Below, one piece after another: positions 24,803 to 32,784 of a stretch of 46,986 bases of DNA (positions are counted from its first letter, which is position 1; each line of letters begins with the position of its first letter). The translations under genes and the position numbers were made by a program. The DNA comes from VMCP01 sp964527775 (GTDB lineage Bacteria > Bacteroidota > Bacteroidia > NS11-12g > UBA955), in contig CAZGQS010000014.1 of the NCBI GenBank assembly GCA_964527775.1, positions 1 to 46,986 of the forward strand. The letters run 5' to 3'. The notes below the pieces were generated by a model, which was not told where the DNA came from, made no database searches, and worked only from the letters and a program-made list of their open reading frames with translations.

Positions 24803-25858
24803 ATGAACATGAACAAATTCAAATTGCTTTTGTTGTCTTTTTATATTTTGATTTCACCCTCTTTAATGTCGCAAGTATACAATCCTGAACTGCCCTTTTT
24901 ACCTGGAAAGCCCTCTGATTGGAATGGAAATCCTACCGTGAAAGGAAGATTTTTCCATCCTCATTATCCCATGAACAAGTCATTTGCCGATGTCATGAAG
25001 TGGAAGAAAATGAAGAATCCTTATGAGCAAGATAAGAAGAATGATACTTCTCAGTTGCCTATTGCACATGATTTAAGTGATTTAAAATCAGACACAACAG
25101 ATGGTATCTTTTGGCTAGGACATGCCACATTTGTGATTAGAATCAATGGTATTCAATTCATCACAGATCCTGTTTTTGGTAAAGCAACTGTTCTCAAGAG
25201 GTTCTCTAAATTGCCTATCGAAGTAGACGAATTACCCCGAACACAGTATTTATTAATGTCTCACGATCACCGTGATCATTGCGATAAACGCAGTTTGAAA
25301 CTACTAAAAAAGCTCAACCCCGATTTGAAATATTTTTCTGGATTGAACATGAACGGGGTTTTGAATCGTTTTTTAAAAGGTTCTGAAGGACAAGTTGCAG
25401 GGTGGTATCAGCAGTATAAAACAGATTCTTTTGAATTGTATTTTCTTCCTACACGTCATTGGGCTAAAAGAGGTTTTTTTGACACTAACAAACGTTTATG
25501 GGGCTCTTTTATTTTAAAAATTCGAGGAACAACCATTTATTTCGGTGGAGATTCGGGCTACAGCTCCCATTACAAAGAGATTGCAGAGTTGTTCCCTGAG
25601 ATTGATTATGCAATTTTAGGTATAGGCGCATTTGAACCTGAATGGTTTATGGAAACCAATCATGCATCTCCCGAGAAAGCGTATCAGGCGTTTAAAGATC
25701 TAAAGGCAAAATATATGATTCCTATGCATTACGGCACTTTTGACCTTTCTGATGAACCGGTTTGTTTTCCCCAAAAAATGCTAGAAACAATAAAGGAGTC
25801 TCGTAAAGACTCCTCTATCATTATCCCAGAATTGGGTGGAAATTTAATTATTCATTAA
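24803..25858 (+). CDS. secreted MBL-fold metallohydrolase (NAPE-PLD/UlaG-like)
   Basis: The 351-residue protein has a signal peptide (about 1-23), then a metallo-beta-lactamase fold: LGHATFVIRINGIQFITDPVF, the metal motif HDHRDH (154-159), a third ligand in PTRHWAKRG, FGGDSGY and a final MHYGTF. These features match the NAPE-phospholipase D/RomA/UlaG branch. The substrate is not evident; related proteins act on phosphodiesters or lactones. The ATG lies 1 nt past the mfd stop; the 3' end overlaps the convergent DUF5723 gene by 15 bp. Its last codons also encode a hairpin that looks like a terminator for that neighbour. Confidence 0.9.
   Translation: MNMNKFKLLLLSFYILISPSLMSQVYNPELPFLPGKPSDWNGNPTVKGRFFHPHYPMNKSFADVMKWKKMKNPYEQDKKNDTSQLPIAHDLSDLKSDTTDGIFWLGHATFVIRINGIQFITDPVFGKATVLKRFSKLPIEVDELPRTQYLLMSHDHRDHCDKRSLKLLKKLNPDLKYFSGLNMNGVLNRFLKGSEGQVAGWYQQYKTDSFELYFLPTRHWAKRGFFDTNKRLWGSFILKIRGTTIYFGGDSGYSSHYKEIAELFPEIDYAILGIGAFEPEWFMETNHASPEKAYQAFKDLKAKYMIPMHYGTFDLSDEPVCFPQKMLETIKESRKDSSIIIPELGGNLIIH
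25784..25814 (-). terminator. intrinsic terminator for the DUF5723 transcript
   Basis: On the minus strand, arms AGGAGTCT and AGACTCCT (8 bp, perfect) with a 5-nt loop are followed by the T-rich tract TTATTGTTT. The stem begins about 30 nt past the DUF5723 stop. It is embedded in the coding sequence of the convergent MBL gene (residues KESRKDSS), so one sequence serves both purposes. Confidence 0.6.
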
Positions 25859-27586
25859 GTCGGTAGCATCAATTTCTTTTTTCTTCTTCTTTTCTTTTGG
25901 CGCTTTGGGTTCTTTAACAGCTTTTGGTGCCTTAGGTGATTTCTCTTTCTTCACTTTTTTAGGTTTTTCCATGGCAGCTTCTTCTGCTGATACTTCAGTG
26001 TAAGGTTGCGCTGTTCCTACTTGAGGTTTTGATTCATCCGCAGGCTTGGCCTCAGAAGATGGCTCATTTGATTCTAAAGGAACTCCGCCTTCCGTCATTT
26101 CCTCATCGCCATTCATTGATTCTCCCAAAAAACCATAAGGACAACCTTTGTTGCTCAACACACCATATACCTTACGGCAACTGTCTTTGCGGTCTGGAGT
26201 CATGTCATGGTCACGGTCTTTCCAAGTGATGATGTTGATGTTTACACCAGCCATACCTGAAATGCCTGTGGTACTTCCGTAATTGATAGGAGCTAGAATG
26301 TCGTTTACAGCAAAAAATGCTTGTAACGGACCTAAATTCAAACTCATTCCCAATCCTACGCGGTGGTTAGCAATCCCCGCAGGGTCAAAATAACTGTAAC
26401 TCAAACGCAAATCAACGAATTCGTTCAACTCTTGGTGGATACTCGTACTCACGAAAGCTTTATCTCCTTTAACTCCGTATCCAACACCACCAAAAACTTG
26501 AAGAAGCGTTCTTGGGTGCAAGAAGAATTCTGCTCCAAAATTATAGCGGGGTTTCAATTTTCTTTCAAAACTTGAAATACTCCCTGATTTTACTTCAAAT
26601 GTACTTATGGCTGTATCAATGATGTTGCTGATGGTATTGTCATTGAAATCAGATATTTGGTTGGTATCTAAGCCGTTCCATGTCCAGGTACTTCTATCCA
26701 TCTTTACGTTTTCAACACCATAATTCCACATGATTGACCCAATGTTTTGAACAGATGCTGAAAATCTCCAACGCTCATTCAATCTATACACCGCTCCAAA
26801 TCCAGCTGAAAATCCGCGGTTGGATGTAATTGGATTAAATCCGTTACTCAAGTTGTTGTTGATAACATCAGAAATGTTGTATGAAGTATCATTGATGGCT
26901 GATGCAATGCTTCCGCCAACAAGCGATGCCTTTCCATCTAATTCACCTGTAATGGCCATAGAATAAATGCTGGCTGTACCAGTATCTGTATTAATTGACA
27001 TATAAGCCTTGTCAAATCCCATATAAGCCAAACCATTCAATTGACTAAGGTTGACCCCAATCGATAACTCATTGGTGATATTACGACCATAACTTAAGGT
27101 GTTTTGAATGTAGGTCTGAAATTCTGTACCACTGAAATCCAACATTGCATCACGTCCTATGTATGCGGAGTTTCCATAAAATGCCAAACCCAATAGGTCC
27201 TTTGGCATACTCAATGAACCTTCAGAAACAACGCTAGAATTGAACGATAAATATGATTTTAGGCTTCTAAAACCGAAGTGAAACAATTCATTTCTCGAGG
27301 AAAAATCTGCACCAAACTGACGGTCGGTTTCATTCATTAAGCGTGTTACAGTTTGATCAACGGTCTCTGTTGAATTGAATATGGAATTTAAATTAAATCC
27401 TGCCAAACCCAATCCAAGCGATGATCTTCCGCCGCTTAAACTCAATTTATACTGAGGTAAGAAGGCAGGATTATGAAGGTGCGATTGACTGAAGTGACGA
27501 TTGTTCAATTCAAATACTTCTTGAGCTTTAACTTGGTTGTTCACCCAAACTCCTAAAATCGAGGCAATTAAAACGATCTTTTTCAT
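25844..27586 (-). CDS. DUF5723 family outer-membrane beta-barrel-like protein
   Basis: This 580-residue protein has a signal peptide of about 21 residues (ending QVKA) followed by a FadL/PorV-like series of beta strands, with SQSHLHNPAFLP and GGRSSLGLGLAGFN near the N-terminus. DUF5723 proteins are confined to Bacteroidota and are thought to be outer-membrane barrels. After the barrel comes a calcium-binding-like stretch DRDHDMTPDRKDSCRKVYG of thrombospondin-3 type, then an acidic segment and a very lysine-rich tail (KKVKKEKSPKAPK). The tail is probably a periplasmic extension that may contact peptidoglycan. It lies 9 nt downstream of a large lipoprotein gene and is probably in the same operon. 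Confidence 0.85.
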   Translation of the reverse strand: MKKIVLIASILGVWVNNQVKAQEVFELNNRHFSQSHLHNPAFLPQYKLSLSGGRSSLGLGLAGFNLNSIFNSTETVDQTVTRLMNETDRQFGADFSSRNELFHFGFRSLKSYLSFNSSVVSEGSLSMPKDLLGLAFYGNSAYIGRDAMLDFSGTEFQTYIQNTLSYGRNITNELSIGVNLSQLNGLAYMGFDKAYMSINTDTGTASIYSMAITGELDGKASLVGGSIASAINDTSYNISDVINNNLSNGFNPITSNRGFSAGFGAVYRLNERWRFSASVQNIGSIMWNYGVENVKMDRSTWTWNGLDTNQISDFNDNTISNIIDTAISTFEVKSGSISSFERKLKPRYNFGAEFFLHPRTLLQVFGGVGYGVKGDKAFVSTSIHQELNEFVDLRLSYSYFDPAGIANHRVGLGMSLNLGPLQAFFAVNDILAPINYGSTTGISGMAGVNINIITWKDRDHDMTPDRKDSCRKVYGVLSNKGCPYGFLGESMNGDEEMTEGGVPLESNEPSSEAKPADESKPQVGTAQPYTEVSAEEAAMEKPKKVKKEKSPKAPKAVKEPKAPKEKKKKKEIDATDLMNN

Positions 27587-27595
27587 GATTATGGA

Positions 27596-29668
27596 TTATA
27601 GGGTTTGAGTGTATTTTGCACGGAATGCAAGTGAAACATCCAATCTGCAGTCTGTGTAGATGCTGACGGGTTGACTTCCGTCGTTGTATGAACTGAAATT
27701 GGTTTTGATGATGATGTGCTTTACTTGTTTATCGTTTAACTTGTCAAGCATTTTATCGTTCATTAAGAACGTAGACATGTTTTCTGTGGCTTTTGTGGGA
27801 CGACCATTCGCGTCAACCACAGCAGACTGCAACAAGGTTACATCCACCAATGAATCAATGGGGTTGTACAGAGAATCAGTGAAGACCAAATCCAATGATC
27901 CGCCCAACGGGAAACCGTTGATGGTTTTTATCTTTAGCTCCAACAAATCAAAATCTTGCAAGCCTCTCAACGAAGAACCTTCTTCCAAAGTATCTCTGTA
28001 TGTAAAGTCTTTAGCCGTGAAAGTCATTGGAATATCGGCATCAAAACCAATGGTAATTGCGCTTGTTTGGGTAATGTGATCAATATATTTGCCGGTAAAC
28101 CCATCAGGATTCATCAAAGCTTGTCCTTTAACATCTAACAAAACGGCTGGCATACCTAGGCATTCCACAATTTTTGAATTGGTCTTATCAATAGCGAAGG
28201 TTTCAGATTTAGTTTGTCCTTTTTCAGCAATGGTAGGATAGGGGAATGCCATATCTGGAGCATTCATGGGCAATGCATTGCCCTGAGCATCTTTAGCAGT
28301 AATGTTGAGCTTTACCAAGATGGGGAAACCAAAGGAGTTGTCTACATATACGTGCATGGAAGGGTTTGCCATGGTTATTCCCTTACCCAATTCAGCAAGT
28401 TGGCTTACATCCATGTTTTCGATGTTTATATCAAAAGTCTTACTTCCCAGATATCCATCTATGTAGTCAAATCGAGCGCCGCTGGCGTCAAAATCTATCT
28501 GGATGTAATCTGAAGAGTCAAAAGTTACAAGTCCATTACTCGCTGCAACTTCAGTAAAAATAGACATTCGCAATATGTTGTATTCTTTGGCTGTATCAGC
28601 GCCTAAGTAAATTTGCGCTCCGCTCAAATCAACGCTTGAATTCACAAATCCCGTGGGAACGGTGATTTCTTGCTTAGCTATGGGATTACCATTTAGTGTG
28701 GCATCAGGGAGTTCCAAGCCTACTTTTACTGTGGTGTTGATGCTCGAGGTGGTTTTAATGGGAAGAACAGCGGTGGTGAACTTCAGATTTTTAATTCTTG
28801 CATCAAGATTCGGGTCAGACAAGTCCAAAGTAATATTCTGAACAGGCAAAATCTGTTGAGGGATTTTTGCTTTTCCTCCTATGCACTTCATGTTGTTGTA
28901 AGTAACTTCTATGGTTACCTCATCCTGTAAATCGATCAGTACAGGTGCTAGACTCTTAGCAATGTCAATGCTTGGAATGTTATATCCCAGTTGGTTACTC
29001 AAAGTTTTGCCTCCTAAATATATGCTGTCCTTGCCTACCGATCCCGGTGCTACATAATAGAATGTCGCTGTGCCTAATAAAGTTTGAGTAGGTACATTAT
29101 CGTAAATACCAATTTGAATTTTATTGATAGTGGTTGGCAACCCATTGGTCATAGTAAAAACCAAATAACCGTTTGATAATTTTACAGATTCATAATCAGC
29201 ACTCTGAGCTAAATTGGTAATGGTCAACAAATCAGATTTAACGGCCGGGAAAGTGTCTGTGGTTCCGTTAGCCATTTGCAACGATAACTTAGTGGTATCA
29301 TTGGCACTTTGCGACATTTGATCTAATGTTTGTGAAGTGGTTTCTTTTTGACCAGTGATAGACAATTCTCCAATTTTAAAAACCGATGTAGCGCCAGCAA
29401 GCGCAACATCTTTCAAAATAGAGTCTGCTGACAATTGAAAAACACTGTCTTGTTTAAACGTTAGTCTTATCAATCCATCTGGATCGTATTGAATGATATC
29501 GTCTTGTTTAAGGATATCTGAAGCAATAACCCTTGCATTTGCTAATGGAGTAAGTACTTCTGGTTTGATGGTCACATCGTTGAACTTATCAAAGTTCACT
29601 TCGTTTTTCTTGCACTGAGAAAAGATTAAGGCGATGGACAATCCGAATAAATAGGTAAACTTTTTCAT
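27596..29668 (-). CDS. large surface or periplasmic lipoprotein of unknown function
   Basis: This 690-residue protein has a lipoprotein signal peptide with the lipidated cysteine at Cys19 (IFSQC). The mature part is almost wholly beta-rich, with repeated short strands and many Asp/Thr/Ser, suggesting several Ig-like or LEA14-like domains. I do not recognise a named family or a catalytic motif. The residues after the cysteine are Lys-Lys-Asn-Glu, a polar start that would fit export to the cell surface in Bacteroidota. The gene lies directly upstream of the DUF5723 barrel gene (9 nt), so the two may form a surface complex. A minus-strand -7 box is 41 nt upstream, divergent to a Crp/Fnr regulator. 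Confidence 0.8.
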   Translation of the reverse strand: MKKFTYLFGLSIALIFSQCKKNEVNFDKFNDVTIKPEVLTPLANARVIASDILKQDDIIQYDPDGLIRLTFKQDSVFQLSADSILKDVALAGATSVFKIGELSITGQKETTSQTLDQMSQSANDTTKLSLQMANGTTDTFPAVKSDLLTITNLAQSADYESVKLSNGYLVFTMTNGLPTTINKIQIGIYDNVPTQTLLGTATFYYVAPGSVGKDSIYLGGKTLSNQLGYNIPSIDIAKSLAPVLIDLQDEVTIEVTYNNMKCIGGKAKIPQQILPVQNITLDLSDPNLDARIKNLKFTTAVLPIKTTSSINTTVKVGLELPDATLNGNPIAKQEITVPTGFVNSSVDLSGAQIYLGADTAKEYNILRMSIFTEVAASNGLVTFDSSDYIQIDFDASGARFDYIDGYLGSKTFDINIENMDVSQLAELGKGITMANPSMHVYVDNSFGFPILVKLNITAKDAQGNALPMNAPDMAFPYPTIAEKGQTKSETFAIDKTNSKIVECLGMPAVLLDVKGQALMNPDGFTGKYIDHITQTSAITIGFDADIPMTFTAKDFTYRDTLEEGSSLRGLQDFDLLELKIKTINGFPLGGSLDLVFTDSLYNPIDSLVDVTLLQSAVVDANGRPTKATENMSTFLMNDKMLDKLNDKQVKHIIIKTNFSSYNDGSQPVSIYTDCRLDVSLAFRAKYTQTL

Positions 29669-29709
29669 TGATAAAATCTATGAATGGATTGTTATTTTAA
29701 ATGATAATT

Positions 29710-29717
29710 CAAAATTA
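29710..29717 (-). promoter_or_regulatory. -7 promoter element (TAATTTTG, minus strand) of the lipoprotein-DUF5723 operon
   Basis: Minus-strand TAATTTTG, an exact TAnnTTTG match, 41 nt before the lipoprotein ATG. It shares the 161-bp intergenic region with the promoter of the Crp/Fnr gene. Confidence 0.45.
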
Positions 29718-29812
29718 ATGATAATCAAGCAGAATAAAGGTTTAAATGCCTCAATCGAGCAGTATTTTTAGTGAATAAAACGGCAAAATCACAAGAATTG
29801 GGTAAAAAAAAG

Positions 29813-29820
29813 TATTTTTG
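29813..29820 (+). promoter_or_regulatory. -7 promoter element (TATTTTTG) of the Crp/Fnr gene
   Basis: Exact TAnnTTTG match ending 9 nt before the ATG at 29830. It overlaps the upstream in-frame TTG at 29818, so the ATG is the better start. The A-run just before it makes the region flexible. Confidence 0.5.
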
Positions 29821-29829
29821 GGCTTTGTC

Positions 29830-30465
29830 ATGAAAATATCTCCAGAACATCTTCGACTTAAATTTCCGGGAATTGAACCCGAATTATTGCAAGAAATTTC
29901 TGATCATTCAGAAGTGAAAGAAGTAGAGGCCGGTGAAATTTTAATAAGAACTGGGCAACATCTTACTTCAGCAATCATTGTTTTGAGGGGTGCAATTAAA
30001 ATTTATCGCGAAGGTGAAGAAGGCGGTGAGTTTTTCTTGTATTATTTAAACCCTGGACAAGCTTGTGCCATGTCAATGTCGTGCCTAAGACATCAGGAGC
30101 AAAGTCAAGTGATGGGAATGGCAGTGGAAGATTCGGAGGTTTTGATGGTTCCTATGATGAAAATCAACCAATGGGTTAGAGAATACCAATCTTGGCAAGA
30201 ATTTGTGATCAACTCTTATAGAAATAGATTTGAAGAAGTTCTTGCAGTGCTTGATTCAGTGGCGTTTAGAGGTATGGACGAACGATTGGAGTTCTATTTA
30301 ATCAAAGAATCTAAACGAATCAAAGGAAATAATCTTACCGTTTCTCACCAAGCCATTGCCAATGATTTAAATACTTCTCGAGAAGTGGTTTCTAGGCTGT
30401 TAAAGAAAATGGAGCAACGCGGACTGCTAGAATTGCACCGCAACAGCATCATTTGGAAAGGATAA
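29830..30465 (+). CDS. Crp/Fnr family transcriptional regulator
   Basis: This 211-residue protein has an N-terminal cyclic-nucleotide-binding-like beta roll (EVEAGEILIRTGQ, IIVLRGAIKIYREGEE), a GQACAMSMSC segment and a C-terminal winged helix-turn-helix with LTVSHQAIANDLNTSREVVSRLLKKME at about 165-191. It lacks the N-terminal cysteine cluster of classical oxygen-sensing Fnr, and the ligand is unknown; the two cysteines in the beta roll are often seen in Bacteroidota members. It is divergent from the lipoprotein-DUF5723 operon and so is a candidate regulator of it. The 3' end is 5 nt from the stop of the convergent surface-protein gene. Confidence 0.93.
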   Translation: MKISPEHLRLKFPGIEPELLQEISDHSEVKEVEAGEILIRTGQHLTSAIIVLRGAIKIYREGEEGGEFFLYYLNPGQACAMSMSCLRHQEQSQVMGMAVEDSEVLMVPMMKINQWVREYQSWQEFVINSYRNRFEEVLAVLDSVAFRGMDERLEFYLIKESKRIKGNNLTVSHQAIANDLNTSREVVSRLLKKMEQRGLLELHRNSIIWKG

Positions 30466-30470
30466 TAAAC

Positions 30471-32777
30471 CTATTTGATCAATAAAACCGTACCCTGATG
30501 CACCTGAATGTCCTTTTCAGGGCTCATGAAAGTAGCGGTGTAAATATATTGTCCGGGAACGCATTCAACACCATTGAATTCTCCGTTCCACTTTTCATTC
30601 ACGTCTCTAGTTTCAAAAACTAATTGTCCCCATCTGTTAAAAATACGGAATTCATAATCAGAAATAGTTAGGGGGGTGGTTAACCCGAATTCATCGTTTC
30701 GGCCAATGCTGTTTTTGGGTGTAAAGGCTTCTGGAAACCAATATAGCGGTATACTTTTTACTGTAATCGGTTTTATAATGGTATCTGCACAATTATATTG
30801 GGTATTGGCAATCAAACGCACATTGTAAGTGCTGTGATTTGGGAATTGATGAATAGGACTTTCTAAAGTTGAAAAATATCCATCGTCAAAGTCCCAATCC
30901 CAAGATTCATCGTATTGCGATAAGTTGGTAAACAAGATATCCGATAACATTTTGGGGTTGTCATCTGGAGAAAATTTGAAATCGGCGATGGCTCTTGGGT
31001 GAACTTCTATGGTTCCCAAAGCGGTATCAACACAACCGTAACTATTTTCTACACTGAAGGTGATGGGGAAATTTCCAAATTCATTGAAAACGACTGATTC
31101 AATATCGTTAGATGATCTTCTTCCGTTGCCAAAGTCCCACCATTTGTTAATGATAGTTCCACCCCCTGCTGTTGATCCATGTGAGAAGGTTATGGGGGTT
31201 CCTTGGCAATCGTTCTTGAAATCTATATAAGCGTAGGGTTGGGGAGCGATAAATACTTGCCTTGTTGCTGTGTCTTTACAGCCTTTTGAATTGTATACAA
31301 TCAATGATATATCTGGTATACCTACGGCACCGTAATAATGTGAAGTAAAGGCGGCCTTAACAGTGGGCGTTCCGTCTCCAAAATCCCAAATTTGATCGCC
31401 TAAAAATCCTGCACCAGGCCAGCTTTTACTCTCAAACTTTACCCATGCATTCTCACAAGTGTCATCCAAGATGAATTGTGCGGTGGGAGAAGGTTGAATT
31501 TGAACCTTTCTATAGGTAGTATCATAACAACCAGATTGAGAACGAATAATTAACTGAGCGTCAAAAGTTCCAGCGCTGGTGTAATAGTGAATAGTCTTCT
31601 GCTTAGTTGAGATTCCGCCATCTCCAAAATTCCATACCCATTGAACAATTTTATCTGTGCTACTGCTACTTTGGGGACTAAAGGTAATGCTATCATTTTG
31701 ACAAAATCCGCTAAAACTAAATGCAGCTCTTGGAAAGGGTGTTGTATCTGATAATGTCCAAACGCCTTTGTAATTCTTCTTTGCTCTGTAACTGATTCTA
31801 TTGTTTGCAGCATCTAAATTCCCAGCAAGCGGGTAATTCCATTTTCCCAAAGCAGCATTCCACCATAATAAGCCTAAAGAATTCTCATTGATTTTATCGT
31901 TAGCTCCTGTAAAATCCGCATTAGAATATTGATAATCTATTGTAAGATCTGGGGAAACGGTATAGCCGCCATCATCAATGATAAAATACCTGTTTATGAA
32001 CCGTTCACTATTTTCTCCTTCACATTCATTTTCTGTATGAAAAACCCCCACCGGAAGAGGTCTATTATTAGGAACTGGAGCATCCGATGTGGGATAAGTT
32101 GCCATTGAAATATACCCAGAATCAGCCAATTGAGTGCCCTGATAATTAACGGTATATTGCATAGAAACTCTATTTCCGTTCGCGTTTAAAAATGGAACCG
32201 AGTAAACAGGTCCACCATTTCCATTTCGAATGTTCCATTGTACCCAACCATAACCACTGCTAGAATTAGTTTCTGCAACAATACCTCCGTTGGTGTTGTA
32301 CGTGATGGCTGAGCTCTTAGGATTATTTACAATAAGAGTTCTACCCTGTAATTCAAGTTTGGTATTATTCAATCTCAAAACGCCGCTTCCACCGCTCGAA
32401 TAACCACCACCTACCAAAGTATTCACGAGCATATAAACATTGCCATTGCCAGATAGATTAAGCTCTGGGAAATGCGTGATCTTATTACCTTTGATTTCAG
32501 CCGTAGCCGATGTTAATTCCACCTTGCCTTGGTTATTAGTGAAAACTACCGATGATCCATCGTTGATCCAATGATTATCTACAATCAAATAACTGTTGGG
32601 CGATAAGCTGATTCTACTGTTTCCGGTCGACTTGTAATTGCCTTTGGCGCCGTTAACTTTAATGTATGCGCCGCTTCCAACCACAATGCTTCCACCATTT
32701 TGGATGATTCCTTGGGACATCAATGCATTTGAGACCCAAAAGCTGCAAAGTAAAACCAACGAAAGCGCCTTTTTCAT
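30471..32777 (-). CDS. PKD-repeat surface protein with type IX secretion type-B C-terminal sorting domain
   Basis: The 768-residue protein has a signal peptide (about 1-21) and an N-terminal half of beta-solenoid or adhesin-like sequence. Four PKD-type domains follow, marked by VWNFGDGG, IWDFGDGT, WWDFGNGR and DWDFDDGY. It ends in a gliding-motility-associated C-terminal domain (DYEFRIFNRWGQLVFET, then GQYIYTATF and GTVLLIK), the type-B signal for export and surface attachment by the type IX system. It is probably an adhesin or surface coat protein. The ATG at 32777 is preferred over an in-frame TTG at 32783. The gene follows the S74-domain gene by 7 nt and is likely co-transcribed with it. 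Confidence 0.92.
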   Translation of the reverse strand: MKKALSLVLLCSFWVSNALMSQGIIQNGGSIVVGSGAYIKVNGAKGNYKSTGNSRISLSPNSYLIVDNHWINDGSSVVFTNNQGKVELTSATAEIKGNKITHFPELNLSGNGNVYMLVNTLVGGGYSSGGSGVLRLNNTKLELQGRTLIVNNPKSSAITYNTNGGIVAETNSSSGYGWVQWNIRNGNGGPVYSVPFLNANGNRVSMQYTVNYQGTQLADSGYISMATYPTSDAPVPNNRPLPVGVFHTENECEGENSERFINRYFIIDDGGYTVSPDLTIDYQYSNADFTGANDKINENSLGLLWWNAALGKWNYPLAGNLDAANNRISYRAKKNYKGVWTLSDTTPFPRAAFSFSGFCQNDSITFSPQSSSSTDKIVQWVWNFGDGGISTKQKTIHYYTSAGTFDAQLIIRSQSGCYDTTYRKVQIQPSPTAQFILDDTCENAWVKFESKSWPGAGFLGDQIWDFGDGTPTVKAAFTSHYYGAVGIPDISLIVYNSKGCKDTATRQVFIAPQPYAYIDFKNDCQGTPITFSHGSTAGGGTIINKWWDFGNGRRSSNDIESVVFNEFGNFPITFSVENSYGCVDTALGTIEVHPRAIADFKFSPDDNPKMLSDILFTNLSQYDESWDWDFDDGYFSTLESPIHQFPNHSTYNVRLIANTQYNCADTIIKPITVKSIPLYWFPEAFTPKNSIGRNDEFGLTTPLTISDYEFRIFNRWGQLVFETRDVNEKWNGEFNGVECVPGQYIYTATFMSPEKDIQVHQGTVLLIK

Positions 32778-32784
32778 TTCCAAA

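Noticed and set aside
30471..30560. CCCTGA/TCAGGG inverted repeat after the Crp/Fnr gene as a terminator
   Set aside because: The 6-bp arms are separated by 18 nt and no T-run follows; it also encodes conserved sorting-domain residues.
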